The notes beneath the pieces were generated by a model. That model was given only the letters and a program-made list of their open reading frames with translations, was not told the DNA's origin and searched no databases. Shown one piece after another: positions 53,956-63,047 of a stretch of DNA of 64,000 bases (position 1 is the first letter of the stretch; each line of letters begins with the position of its first letter). The DNA comes from Teredinibacter turnerae T7901 (GTDB lineage Bacteria > Pseudomonadota > Gammaproteobacteria > Pseudomonadales > Cellvibrionaceae). The translations under genes were made by a program, and so were the position numbers. The stretch spans positions 1 to 64,000 of the forward strand of contig NC_012997.1 in assembly GCF_000023025.1 (NCBI RefSeq). The letters run 5' to 3'.

Positions 53956-55524
53956 ATGAGTAAACAGCCGACAGTACAGAAAGGCTCCCAGGCAAAACTG
54001 GATAACTTTGTTTTTTACGGCACCGTATCCGTCACTGGTGCTGCAGTGATGATGGTCGAACTTCTGGGTACGCGAATTATTGGCCCGTACTATGGCGTTA
54101 GCTTGGTGGTGTGGTCCTCGTTACTGTCAGTGTCGTTGCTGGCACTGGCATTCGGCTATTACCTCGGCGGCTTTTTCGCCGCAAATCGAGGGCAATGGCG
54201 ATTGCCCCATGCGGTATTTACGGCGTCCGTTTTTATTGCCGCTATCCCGGTTTTAAGCCAGCCGGTGCAACTTATGTTTAACGGGCTGGGATTACGCGGC
54301 GGCGCGCTGGCAAGCGCTTTTGTGCTATTTACCCCGGCATTGTTAATGCTAGGTATGGCGGGCCCACTGGTGATTCAAATGGCCACTGCCAGGGTTGAGC
54401 GGGTGGGTGCAACTGCGGGTAATGTCTACGCAATCAGTACTATTGGCAGCGTGCTTGGCACCCTGGTGCTGGGTTTTTATCTGCTGCCTTTGTTCGGAAC
54501 TCACGCAATTTTATGGGCGCTAGCACTCGTGCTTTTGCTGCTCGCGTTGCTCTTAGTAATATACGAACGCCACCGTATGAAATTAGCCACCCGCTTGTGG
54601 CCGTGGTTGATCGCTGGATTACTGGTGGTGATCGGCGTGGGAGCACAGGCGGCAAATGCGTCTGCAAAATCCTACGAAAATTACAATGTGTTATTTGAGC
54701 AGGAAACCCACTACGGTTGGGTAAGGGTTGTTGATCAGCCAGAGAAAGATTTGCGCTGGTTGATGTCCGATGCATCAACCATCGGCGTCGAACATCTGCC
54801 AACAGGGCAGGGGCTTTTGGGGTATCAAAGTATCGTGCGCACTTTGCCCTGGTTTAAGCTCGAAAGTGAAAAAGCCTTGTTGATCGGTTTGGGGGCAGGC
54901 CATCTTGTTGCCGATCTTGCCAAGTTTGGAATTGCTACAGATGCAATCGAAATCGATCCCGCGGTAGCCAAAAGTGCGGTCGACTTTTTTAATTTCCGCC
55001 CGACAGGAAAGGTTATCGTCGGCGATGCTCGTTATCAGGTGCAACGATTGGAAAATCAAAAGTATGACCTGATTATTCACGATTGTTTCACTGGCGGCGC
55101 AGAGCCGTTTCATTTGCTCAGCGAAGAAATGATTCAATTATTGAAAAGCCGACTCACGCCAAATGGTGTGCTTGCGGTTAATTTTGTTGGATTTACTGAC
55201 CCAACACGATTGAAACCGGTACAGTCAATCGCCGCCACGCTAGACGCCGTTTTTGCTCATCGGAAAAACTATGTGCCCAGGCTCGGCGAGGATTTTTCGG
55301 ATTATGTGTTTATTGTGTCCGACGCACCACTTAATCCTGGCTTGCATCCCAGCTCAAAGGGTACTGCCCAATGGCTGGCACAACGTGAAGTGAATATTCC
55401 TGCAGGCAATGCGCCGGTAATAACCGATGACTATAATCCACTCGAATTTTTACAGATTGCGAAAGCGGAGTACTACCGAAAACTATTGATTGACCGGGTA
55501 GGTGAATCGGTTCTGTTTCGTTAA
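53956..55524 (+). CDS. Spermidine-synthase-like membrane protein
   Basis: A 522-residue protein with eight or so hydrophobic helices in the first 220 residues (GAAVMMVELLGTRIIGPYYG at the start) fused to a Rossmann domain like that of polyamine aminopropyltransferases (ALLIGLGAGHLVADLAK; AIEIDPAVA; YDLIIHDCFTGGAEPFHL). The family is often annotated fused MFS/spermidine synthase, but true activity is unproven. The ATG at 53956 is used; a TTG two codons earlier is possible. It starts 36 bases after the CBM2 gene and may be in its transcript. Confidence 0.8.
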   Translation: MSKQPTVQKGSQAKLDNFVFYGTVSVTGAAVMMVELLGTRIIGPYYGVSLVVWSSLLSVSLLALAFGYYLGGFFAANRGQWRLPHAVFTASVFIAAIPVLSQPVQLMFNGLGLRGGALASAFVLFTPALLMLGMAGPLVIQMATARVERVGATAGNVYAISTIGSVLGTLVLGFYLLPLFGTHAILWALALVLLLLALLLVIYERHRMKLATRLWPWLIAGLLVVIGVGAQAANASAKSYENYNVLFEQETHYGWVRVVDQPEKDLRWLMSDASTIGVEHLPTGQGLLGYQSIVRTLPWFKLESEKALLIGLGAGHLVADLAKFGIATDAIEIDPAVAKSAVDFFNFRPTGKVIVGDARYQVQRLENQKYDLIIHDCFTGGAEPFHLLSEEMIQLLKSRLTPNGVLAVNFVGFTDPTRLKPVQSIAATLDAVFAHRKNYVPRLGEDFSDYVFIVSDAPLNPGLHPSSKGTAQWLAQREVNIPAGNAPVITDDYNPLEFLQIAKAEYYRKLLIDRVGESVLFR

Positions 55525-55546
55525 TTTTTTAACGATTTTTCTGCAA

Positions 55547-57202
55547 CTATAGTGTTTTCAAGTATTCGAGTAATGCCAGCCTGTCTTTTTCGCTTAGATG
55601 TGTAGCGATTTCGTGCCCCTGATTGCTGTTGCCATACAGCGAGGTGTCGTAAGTCGATCGATAGGTCCCACCCGATTGGGATAATCCCAACCGCTGCGGA
55701 TCGAAATCCACATCTCCCACCAAAAACACTTTCGGTCGCTCCGCTGCGGGCAGCAGCAGGTCGTAAATCGTGGGCACCGAACCATTGTGTAAAAATGGTG
55801 CTGAGGCCCAAAGCCCGTTTAATGGACGCGCTTTATAATTCAATGCCTTTCTATCCACTTCGTATTCATATTGTGGTTGGCGCTCGGTCATTATTGCGTT
55901 GATACTTGCCAGTGGTCGATTCGCCATCACACTGGAGACCAAGTGAGTCACTATATCCAAAGTAGGTGCAACAGTCGGGAGTTTGTTCCCCTTGAGGCCA
56001 GCGACGATTTTACGCCCTTCGAGTTTGCCGGTGCGGGCTTTTGCTGCGGCGAAATTTTGCGTCATCACCGGGTCTGTACCAATAATATTTTGCGGTACCA
56101 CTGTTGCTCTCAACTGGCGTTTTGGGTTGCGGCTATCGATCACGACATGGCAGCTGGCACAGTGGCTCTGGTAGAGCGCTGCTCCTGTTTGTACCAGGCC
56201 AGTGTTTATCGTGCCAAGAATATCCTGGGGCCACTGGGGCGACATTAGGTCGTAATAGTGCCGCTGTATTGTGCCCAAATTCCGGATGTTTACTGAATTG
56301 CTGTAGCCAAGCAGGGTTTTTTTATCCAGTTCTAACGTGCCGTATACCGCAAGTGCTGTGGTGACATTCTGACCGAGAGGACCGGGCTCTTTATTGACGG
56401 CGGACGCATTCCACTGCACCACATCCAGGTGTGAGGCGTCCCACAACACCGGCACACTCACCGGCGCGTTTGCAGTGTGTGTGTTGTCGGGTAATTCGAG
56501 CGCGGCGGCGCTAACCGCGTTAAATATTTGTCCGAACGCGTCTAGGCGACCGTAGCCATAAGGTACGGTGGTGCGATTGGCTTTCAGCCGCGCATTCATG
56601 AATCTTACCCGTTCGTTCAAGGCGGCAATGAGTTCACCCGGGTTTTCTGGTTGCAGCTGCCTGGTGAAACGCTGGTACTTGTTGTTGTCTGTCAGGAGGG
56701 TTTGCAGCGCGCGAAAGAGTCCCTTTTCGAAAGCTTGAAAGTCGAACATTCCGGGCGCGCCTTCGATCAGCAAAGTCTGGCCGCGGAAATGGAGCTGTCC
56801 GGTATGGCAGGCGGTGCAGGTGAGACCCAGCCATTTTTCACCGCGCCATTCGTCCGCAACAAAACCTATGGGTAAGCCATCGGCATTCTGTTCTGAAACA
56901 TTACTCGGAATAAAGCCAAGCTCTTGAATGTTTTGGTGAGAGAAAAAACGCGTATCAGAGTCGGCTTGCTCTAGTGCGTAAAACCACTCGTAAGGAATCA
57001 GGCGAGAACCAAAGCTTAGTTGGTTCATATGGTCGCGGGTAGCGGGCGTCCAGTTCTGGGGTAAACTCACGGCGTTATCTACTGTGTGACGCTGTACATC
57101 GTAGATGCGTGGTGATTTAACGCAGCCAGCAATTAAAGCCAGGCTTAATAAAAAAATGCGTAAACTTAGCTTGGTTCTACACTGACTGATTTTCCACCGC
57201 AT
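55547..57202 (-). CDS. Di-heme c-type cytochrome lipoprotein, RoxA-like
   Basis: A 551-residue predicted lipoprotein (lipobox LALIAGC). Two heme sites are present: LTCTACH with C129, C132 and H133, and CASCH with C348, C351 and H352. The C-terminal YKARPLNGLWASAPFLHNGSVPTIYDLL motif and LTCTACHTGQLHFRGQ resemble the RoxA/RoxB and related di-heme cytochrome group, in which RoxA cleaves rubber oxidatively. A peroxidase or oxygenase role in the periplasm or outer membrane is inferred. The ATG at 57202 has AGGA at proper distance; the longer frame of 13 codons is less signal-like. Confidence 0.8.
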   Translation of the reverse strand: MRWKISQCRTKLSLRIFLLSLALIAGCVKSPRIYDVQRHTVDNAVSLPQNWTPATRDHMNQLSFGSRLIPYEWFYALEQADSDTRFFSHQNIQELGFIPSNVSEQNADGLPIGFVADEWRGEKWLGLTCTACHTGQLHFRGQTLLIEGAPGMFDFQAFEKGLFRALQTLLTDNNKYQRFTRQLQPENPGELIAALNERVRFMNARLKANRTTVPYGYGRLDAFGQIFNAVSAAALELPDNTHTANAPVSVPVLWDASHLDVVQWNASAVNKEPGPLGQNVTTALAVYGTLELDKKTLLGYSNSVNIRNLGTIQRHYYDLMSPQWPQDILGTINTGLVQTGAALYQSHCASCHVVIDSRNPKRQLRATVVPQNIIGTDPVMTQNFAAAKARTGKLEGRKIVAGLKGNKLPTVAPTLDIVTHLVSSVMANRPLASINAIMTERQPQYEYEVDRKALNYKARPLNGLWASAPFLHNGSVPTIYDLLLPAAERPKVFLVGDVDFDPQRLGLSQSGGTYRSTYDTSLYGNSNQGHEIATHLSEKDRLALLEYLKTL

Positions 57203-57298
57203 TGTACGTCCTGTAGTTTTTCTGCGAATTAAAAAAACCATAGCACAGGAAAAATCGGGTGCTGGGTTTCTCTCGCTCGCGGGAAAAAATCACAGGCG

Positions 57299-58096
57299 CT
57301 AGCGCGCGTGTTTGAGTAAGGATAGAACGAAAAGTGCTGCGGCGCAAAGAACTATTCCAGGGCCGGCTGGTACATCAAGTACAACAGAGGCGAACAATCC
57401 GCCAACCACCGCAATAACGCCAATGGAGGCAGCGAGCAAAGCCATCGCTTCCGGTGACTGAGTTAACCGACGTGCAGTTGCTGCGGGAATAATCAACAGA
57501 GCAGTAATCAATAAAACGCCGACTAGTTTCATACTTAACGCGATAACCACAGCCATTAACACCATCAATAACAGGCGCAGTTTTTCTACGGCTATACCTT
57601 CAACGCGGGCAAGGTCCTCATCTATCGCGGTCATTAGCAGCGGCCGCCAGAAGAACACCAGCAGTGCCAGACAGATCATTCCACCCAGGTAAATCATCAG
57701 TAAATCACTGGCGTTTACCGTCAGCAGGTCGCCGAATAGATAGGAGAACAAGTTTACCTTCGCGCTGGCGAGTAGACTGACCCCAATCAACCCCAGTGCC
57801 AGGCTACTGTGAGAAAGGATGCCCAGCAGGGTGTCCGCGGCGAGCGATCGTTGCTTTTGCAATTGCCACAAACTGAGGCTGACGACCACACCGCCCAACA
57901 CCATAGCAAGGGTAAGATTTATACCGGCGAATACACCCAGAGCTACGCCAACCAGCGCTGAGTGGGCTAGGGTGTCACCGAAATATGACATGCGTCGCCA
58001 CACTACAAAACTGCCCAAAGGGCCTGCGATGGCGGCAATGCCCATGCCTGCGATTAATGGCAGCGCGATTATTTGCAGCGTGAAAAGGTCAATCAT
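57299..58096 (-). CDS. znuB: Zinc ABC transporter permease ZnuB
   Basis: The 265-residue inner-membrane permease of the ZnuABC high-affinity zinc importer. The typical GPLGSFVVWRRMSYFGDTLAHSALVGVALG and VGVLLITALLIIPAATAR segments are present, with seven or eight helices. The start at 58096 begins the conserved N-terminus and overlaps the znuC stop by eight bases; 53 extra codons upstream lie inside znuC. Last gene of zur-znuC-znuB. Confidence 0.95.
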   Translation of the reverse strand: MIDLFTLQIIALPLIAGMGIAAIAGPLGSFVVWRRMSYFGDTLAHSALVGVALGVFAGINLTLAMVLGGVVVSLSLWQLQKQRSLAADTLLGILSHSSLALGLIGVSLLASAKVNLFSYLFGDLLTVNASDLLMIYLGGMICLALLVFFWRPLLMTAIDEDLARVEGIAVEKLRLLLMVLMAVVIALSMKLVGVLLITALLIIPAATARRLTQSPEAMALLAASIGVIAVVGGLFASVVLDVPAGPGIVLCAAALFVLSLLKHAR

Positions 58097-58832
58097 GGTG
58101 GTGCCCGCACGACGAAACAACGTCGCCGTGTAAATTGTGTTGATGATCGTGATGATGGGTATAGACGGCAAGGTCATCCGCAACACTGCGACCGAACAGA
58201 CGAAGGTATTCCGGGTGTCGACTGACACTTTCCGGCTTGCCGTGACAGCAAACATGCTGATTCAGACAAATAACCGAATCTGTCTGCGCCATGACCAGAT
58301 GCAAATCGTGAGACACCATCAATACGGCACAGTTGAGTTGGGTGCGCAGAGACGCAATTAAGCGATAGAGCGTAACCTGGCCGGCGACGTCGACGCCTTG
58401 CAGTGGTTCATCCAATACCAGCAGCTGCGGTTTGCGCAATATCGCTCGCGCAAGCAGTACCCGCTGTAATTCACCGCCGGAGAGACTGTGCATTTGACTG
58501 TTGCCGATATGCAGTATGCCCAGCTGCTCCAATACACTGGCGCGGTTGACTTTTAGAGGGTCTGCCAAGCTTAAGAATCGGCTGACCTTAAGAGGCATAC
58601 TGGCTTCCATACGCAATTTTTGTGGTACATAGCCAATACGCAGGCGAGGGTCGCGTTGAATGGTGCCTGCATCCGGTAATTCCAATCCGGCAATCAGTTT
58701 GACTAAGGTACTTTTACCCGCGCCATTTGGGCCAATAAGCGTGCAAATTTCGCGTTCACCAAGGGTGAAATTAATCCTGTCGAGAATTGTCCGGCCATCA
58801 TAACTTTTACAGACATCGGTAAGTGTGATCAC
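58089..58832 (-). CDS. znuC: Zinc ABC transporter ATPase ZnuC
   Basis: The 247-residue ATPase of the zinc importer. Walker A is GPNGAGKSTLVK, the signature is LSGGELQRVLLARA and Walker B is LLVLDEPLQGVD, with the switch His in SHDLHLV. The C-terminus is His-rich (HHHDHQHNLHGDV; HHHD), as in other ZnuC proteins, and may sense or bind zinc. It overlaps zur by four bases and znuB by eight. Confidence 0.96.
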   Translation of the reverse strand: MITLTDVCKSYDGRTILDRINFTLGEREICTLIGPNGAGKSTLVKLIAGLELPDAGTIQRDPRLRIGYVPQKLRMEASMPLKVSRFLSLADPLKVNRASVLEQLGILHIGNSQMHSLSGGELQRVLLARAILRKPQLLVLDEPLQGVDVAGQVTLYRLIASLRTQLNCAVLMVSHDLHLVMAQTDSVICLNQHVCCHGKPESVSRHPEYLRLFGRSVADDLAVYTHHHDHQHNLHGDVVSSCGHHHD

Positions 58833-59311
58833 CCTTTACTCCCCCGGCATTCGCCGCAGATACCTACAATTTCCAGCACTTTTTGTTGCACTGTGAAGCG
58901 CTGTTGTGAGGCGCTGAGGTTTATTGCCTGCTGGATGGAATGGCTCGGCACCTCCTCAGTAAAGCCGCACTGGGTACAAATAAACAGCGCGTCACTGTGG
59001 TCGCTGCGTGGGTTGCTGCAGCCAAGGTAAGCGTTTAACGAGTGAACCTTGTGAATCAGGCGTTGTTCGATAAGGAAGTCCAGCGCGCGGTACACCGTCG
59101 GGGGGGCAACGCGTTTACGGTCTGAATTTGCCTGCAGCATTTCCATCAACGCATAGGCCCCCAGTGGCTTATGACTTTGCCACACCAGCTCCAGCACTTG
59201 CCGACGCAGGGGCGTCAGGCGTGCGCCAGCACGGCGACATACGAGATCGGCATTGTGCAGCGCGGATTTTATGCAGGCCGTGTGGTCGTGGCTGCGTTCT
59301 GTTGAAGACAT
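58829..59311 (-). CDS. zur: Zinc uptake regulator Zur
   Basis: A 160-residue Fur-family repressor that binds DNA when loaded with zinc. The winged helix region (LTPLRRQVLELVWQSHKPLGAYALME; PPTVYRALDFLIEQRLIHKVHS) and zinc ligands (CTQCGFTEE; CGEC near the end) are visible. It is first in the zur-znuC-znuB transcript and faces znuA across a 74-base gap with a Zur box, so it probably controls both transcripts and itself. Confidence 0.93.
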   Translation of the reverse strand: MSSTERSHDHTACIKSALHNADLVCRRAGARLTPLRRQVLELVWQSHKPLGAYALMEMLQANSDRKRVAPPTVYRALDFLIEQRLIHKVHSLNAYLGCSNPRSDHSDALFICTQCGFTEEVPSHSIQQAINLSASQQRFTVQQKVLEIVGICGECRGSKG

Positions 59312-59340
59312 AAGAATGTGACAGCAATATTATTGAGTAG

Positions 59341-59363
59341 TTATGTTATCATATAACGTTTAC
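59341..59363. promoter_or_regulatory. Zur box between zur and znuA
   Basis: TGTTATCATATAACG (59344-59358) has GTTAT-CAT-ATAAC at its centre. It matches the gammaproteobacterial Zur consensus core TGTTATANTATAACA at 12 of 14 fixed positions and carries the diagnostic palindrome. It is placed to repress both divergent zinc operons. Confidence 0.85.
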
Positions 59364-59385
59364 ACAATGTGTTCGTGTTTTCCCT

Positions 59386-60300
59386 ATGCAAGTTCGATCT
59401 TTAGTTATGCTTTTTGCCGCTGCCCTGTTTGGGCTGGCGAACACTGCTGGAGCCGAGTCCAATTCCCCGGCAGAGCCTTTTAGCATCGTTACCTCGCTGC
59501 CGCCTTTGGCTCTGGCGGTACAGGATTTAGTCAATGAGGCGGCACTGGCAGACAAGGTCAGTGTCGAGTCCATCGTGCCGCGCGGCCAATCCGCACACCA
59601 CCACGCGCTCAAGGTTTCTCAGTTACGCAGCCTTAAATCCGCGGGCATTGTTGTGTGGGTGGGGCCGGAGATGGAGCAGTATCTGGCCAAAGCCATTGGC
59701 CAGCGCCGGCCAGAAAATGTCGTTGGTTTTGCGGCATTGATGCAAAAGCCGGTTGTGGATTACCACCTTTGGTTGAGTGCAGGTGCTATGACCAAATTGG
59801 TGACCGCTGTTGCAGAAAAACTTGCTTTGGCGTTCCCCGAAGCGAATGTACTGGTTGCGGCGAGTACCTACAACGCTCGCTTGCGGCAGCAAACTCAGGC
59901 GATGCAACAACGGTTCGCCGCACTGCCAACAGAGGCTGGGGTATTGGTGTTTCATGAGAGTCTGCATCATCTGCTGACCCCTCTGGGGATAAAACAGTCA
60001 GCAAGCCTGGTGCAGGTGCCCGAGCAGCAAATCAGTGTGCACACCTTAATGCAGGCGAAATCTCGTATGTTGCCGGGCCAATGTTTGCTGGCGGATGTTG
60101 AAGAGTTGCCACAGGCGCAGCCCTATGCCGAAAAACTGGGCGCGCCCCTGGTTGTGGTGGACCTGCTGGCGAGCGCGGCAACCACGAAAAGCTACGAAGC
60201 ATTTCTTGCGTTGTTAGCAAATAAGTTGGCGACCTGTTTTCAATCGGCAACTGGTCAGGACGGGTCTGGGCAGGATGGGACTAGTCAGGATGGAGAGTAG
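59386..60300 (+). CDS. znuA: Zinc ABC transporter substrate-binding protein ZnuA
   Basis: The 304-residue periplasmic zinc receptor. The signal peptide (LVMLFAAALFGLANTAGA) is followed by the SBP fold: GQSAHHHALKVSQLRSLKSAG and VVWVGPEMEQYL at the first zinc ligand, VDYHLWLS at the second and VLVFHESLHHLL at the third. The usual long His/Asp loop is missing, and the region after FAALMQKPV is short. The last residues are a Gln-Asp-Gly repeat encoded by a 15-base tandem repeat. ATG at 59386. Confidence 0.9.
   Translation: MQVRSLVMLFAAALFGLANTAGAESNSPAEPFSIVTSLPPLALAVQDLVNEAALADKVSVESIVPRGQSAHHHALKVSQLRSLKSAGIVVWVGPEMEQYLAKAIGQRRPENVVGFAALMQKPVVDYHLWLSAGAMTKLVTAVAEKLALAFPEANVLVAASTYNARLRQQTQAMQQRFAALPTEAGVLVFHESLHHLLTPLGIKQSASLVQVPEQQISVHTLMQAKSRMLPGQCLLADVEELPQAQPYAEKLGAPLVVVDLLASAATTKSYEAFLALLANKLATCFQSATGQDGSGQDGTSQDGE
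60253..60297 (+). repeat. 15-base tandem repeat at the znuA 3' end
   Basis: Three imperfect copies (GGTCAGGACGGGTCT, GGGCAGGATGGGACT, AGTCAGGATGGAGAG) encode the GQDGS/GQDGT/SQDGE tail. A variable-length tail by slippage is possible. Confidence 0.8.
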
Positions 60301-60330
60301 GGCGGACGCGTAAAGCGAAAAAAATGGGCA

Positions 60331-60373
60331 AAAAAAAGCCCTGCACTGTTATAGAGGAAGGGAGTGCAGGGCT
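60331..60373 (-). terminator. Rho-independent terminator of the small exported gene
   Basis: AGCCCTGCACT (60337-60347) and AGTGCAGGGCT (60363-60373) form an 11-base stem; read on the minus strand it is followed by seven Ts. It ends the transcript of the 60502-60798 gene about 130 bases after its stop. It may also stop znuA transcription on the other strand. Confidence 0.85.
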
Positions 60374-60501
60374 CAAGACTCGGTATAAACCGGTGTGTCT
60401 ATGAGGGAACTGTTACCGGAGCGCATATTTCTCCGGTCAAATAAAGTGCAATCGAAACGCTATACTGCAGGTCTCACTACTACAAACTTCAGAGAGACCA
60501 A

Positions 60502-60798
60502 TTAGCGCAGCGATTGCGCTACCTTTTGCTCAATCAGAGCATTCAAACTGTCGTTAACTTTGCTGTTGACGCTAATCATGTGTGCGTTGAGCTCCGCTTC
60601 CTGGCGTGAGTTCACGGTCTCAACAGGCACGACGCGGAAGTCGTCCGTAGCTACCCAGCTTTTGCTGGAGCCTATCTCCGCAAGCGCGACATCGTAAGAT
60701 GAAGCACTGGAATTCTGAGGATCAAGGGCACCAACTTCACCAGAAACAGCCACATTCGACAGAAGCGCAACCAAGGCTATGCTTGCAAGCTTGTTCAT
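60502..60798 (-). CDS. Small exported protein of unknown function
   Basis: A 98-residue protein with a signal peptide (LASIALVALLSNVAVSG). The mature part of about 78 residues is hydrophilic; the C-terminal half (NSRQEAELNAHMISVNSKVNDSLNALIEQKVAQSL) looks like a single amphipathic helix. GGAGATATTTTCG precedes the ATG on the minus strand. It has its own terminator with a long 3' leader of about 130 bases. Not recognised. A perfect hairpin lies 48 bases before the start (60846-60866). Confidence 0.7.
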   Translation of the reverse strand: MNKLASIALVALLSNVAVSGEVGALDPQNSSASSYDVALAEIGSSKSWVATDDFRVVPVETVNSRQEAELNAHMISVNSKVNDSLNALIEQKVAQSLR

Positions 60799-61606
60799 CG
60801 AAAATATCTCCTATAAAGATTTTATGGTGGTGGTTGATACCGAATGTCAGGAGTGTCTCTCCTGACCTCCGTTCAAGGCTTTCTGTTACCTTGTGCTACG
60901 CATTGTAACGATGGGTAACACCTTTGGCAAATAAAAGTTTTGTTACAGCTTATTCGATAATTATTCTCATAATTGGAGTTTGGCCTACATATAGCGTTAG
61001 TTAACATTTAATTGGCTATATATTGTGATTCTGGACTAACGGTTCGTAATTTTAGTTATAAACAGTAATTTTATATATGCTTATAGCGTATATAAAACGC
61101 TTAAATGTGTGGTAACAGTTACCAAAATAGTGTGATCTGCGTCTAGTTGTTACTTTGGGTGGCACTTAATAAACGGGGTTAAACGTAGATTTATACGCCG
61201 CAACGGCCTGAGACGGGAACATAAGTTAAATGCATTAGTTAACGGACAGGAATGGCTGGCGTCCGGGAATGAACTGGTGAACAAACTCGATTGGTTCTCG
61301 TGCTGTGCTTTTGCATTTGAGCGCTGAACGTAAGTCTGGCGCTAAGAAATCCCGCCGGCGGGTGTCTCAGAGAAACCGCCAACACTTAAAACAGCGGTAA
61401 AACTTTCGATTTATGCTGTCCTGCCTAACGCACTGTTAATAGGCACGTGTAATAGGCACGTGGATTTTGGCGCGCGATACCTCAGTGTGTTTTCGCTAAC
61501 TCGTTAAACTCCTTCGCGGCTGTCTCTCCGACAGACCAATTTCATTCAGGACAGCAATGTGCGGCGCAGTGAAATCTTGCTGGCAGCCTTGCTACAAGGA
61601 GTTTAC
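60799..61606. other. Intergenic region with several dyads
   Basis: No gene was found. It holds GTCAGGAG/CTCCTGAC (60846-60866), a palindrome TGGTAACAGTTACCA (61110-61124) and an AT-rich hairpin TTTATATATGC/GCGTATATAAA (61070-61096). GATAATTATTCTCATAATT (60956-60974) matches the Fur consensus at 14 of 19 positions. The motif GGTAACA or its complement recurs at 60884, 60914 and 61111. Confidence 0.5.
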
Positions 61607-62728
61607 ATGTTCAAAAAATCATTCATTGTCGCAGCCGTTACCGTTGCTGTGGGTTTAGCACAGATGTCGGCGCATGCCTCTGATCCTACCTATGAGGTAG
61701 GGCTGGGGGGCAGTTATTTTGACTATGACGATTACCTCGACTTTGAGGCTAGCCCAGGTGTACGAGGGCTGGCTGCTTATCGTTTTACGCCTGCAATTTC
61801 TGCTGGGCTGGTTGTCGAACAGACGCAAACAGAGTTGGAGCTGTTCAACCTTGATGTGGATGCACACCATTATTTTCTGGAAGGTCTATACCACTTCAAC
61901 ACTGATGGGCGTGTGCAACCCTATCTATCCCTCGGTTGGGGGCAACTTGTGCTGGAAACCGATTTGTTCGATGACTATCGCTCTTCGATCACCACGGTCG
62001 GTGCGGGCATCAAATTTCGCCTTGCAGAAAACTGGGAAATTCGCTCAGCGCTCAATCATTTCTTTATGACTGAGGGTGAAGATGCCTTTTATAACGTCGC
62101 AGCGGTAACGCTTTCCTATTTATGGGGAGGTAGCGATGCACCCAGAAAATCCGGAGCAGTAAGAGCGAAAGATACGGATAACGATGGAGTTCCGGATCCC
62201 TCAGATGTCTGTGCGAACACACCGAGCGGTGCACCCGTGGATACACGGGGTTGTGCGCTGGATACGGACGCGGACGGCGTCGCAGACTACCTCGATAACT
62301 GCCCAGCTACTGCGGCACGATTAAAGGTCGATGACCGTGGCTGCCCCGTGACACTGAGCGAAACCATATCCATTAACCTTAAGGTGAATTTCGATTCAGG
62401 CAGTGCGGTGGTTAAACCTGAGTTTTTTAGCGAAATTCGAAAAGTCGCTGATTTTATGGCGCAGTACGAAAATACCCGGGTAGAAATTCAAGGGCATACA
62501 GATACCAGTTGTGCAGCGGCTTACAATAAAAGCTTGTCGCAGCGCCGTGCCAGCGCAGTAGCCGCGGTGCTTATTTCTGAGTATGGCGTTGCAGCCAGTC
62601 GTGTGGATGCGCGAGGTTACGGCGAGGAACAGCCCATCGCGGATGAATCAACGGCAGCCGGTCGATTGGCTAATCGCCGTGTGGTTGCGCAGGTCTCCGC
62701 GCAAATTGATAAGCAGCAAGCTCGATAA
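61607..62728 (+). CDS. OmpA-family outer-membrane protein with TSP3 repeats
   Basis: A 373-residue outer-membrane protein. Signal peptide (VAVGLAQMSAHA), an eight-strand barrel-like N-terminal domain (about 25-180, ending YLWGG), calcium-binding type 3 thrombospondin repeats (TDNDGVPDPSDVCANTP; DTDADGVADYLDNCP) and an OmpA C-terminal domain. In that domain GHTDTSCAAAYNKSLSQRRA supplies the peptidoglycan-binding Asp and Arg. AAGGAG lies five bases before the ATG at 61607. It probably links the outer membrane to peptidoglycan. Confidence 0.9.
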   Translation: MFKKSFIVAAVTVAVGLAQMSAHASDPTYEVGLGGSYFDYDDYLDFEASPGVRGLAAYRFTPAISAGLVVEQTQTELELFNLDVDAHHYFLEGLYHFNTDGRVQPYLSLGWGQLVLETDLFDDYRSSITTVGAGIKFRLAENWEIRSALNHFFMTEGEDAFYNVAAVTLSYLWGGSDAPRKSGAVRAKDTDNDGVPDPSDVCANTPSGAPVDTRGCALDTDADGVADYLDNCPATAARLKVDDRGCPVTLSETISINLKVNFDSGSAVVKPEFFSEIRKVADFMAQYENTRVEIQGHTDTSCAAAYNKSLSQRRASAVAAVLISEYGVAASRVDARGYGEEQPIADESTAAGRLANRRVVAQVSAQIDKQQAR

Positions 62729-63047
62729 CAAACCGTAGCAACTCAAAGCCATAGCATCTAAAAAATAGCACCTAAAAAGCATGACATCTATCCACAGGCC
62801 TGCACCCCGGCGGGCCTGTGGTTGTAGATGTATGTTAAGCAGACTCATACCCGGTATTTTTACCGAAAATAGTTACAGGCCCCAGTTAATCCGCACGCCA
62901 AAAAATCGTACACTATCCATCGGGCTGGTCGACCCTGCGCCAGTATTCCTGCCCACCCGCTGTTAGAAAAAACAATATAAAAATTTTCCCCCGCAAGGGT
63001 AAAGGACTGTTCGTGCCGCGCACTTTTCGCGGTACCAAGGAGAGATT
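62729..63047. other. Intergenic region before D/N-rich secreted protein
   Basis: Contains the stem-loop listed at 62792-62821. The rest holds no recognised gene; the AAGGAGAG at 63037-63044 is the ribosome binding site of the next gene. Confidence 0.5.
62792..62821 (+). terminator. Stem-loop after the OmpA-family gene
   Basis: CCACAGGCC / GGCCTGTGG form a perfect 9-base stem with a 12-base loop, extended by ATCTA/TAGAT. The tail is only weakly T-rich. Confidence 0.55.

Noticed and set aside
60956-60974. Fur-box-like GATAATTATTCTCATAATT
   Set aside because: Only 14 of 19 matches in an AT-rich gap, where such scores arise by chance; no iron gene is adjacent. Listed only as a note.
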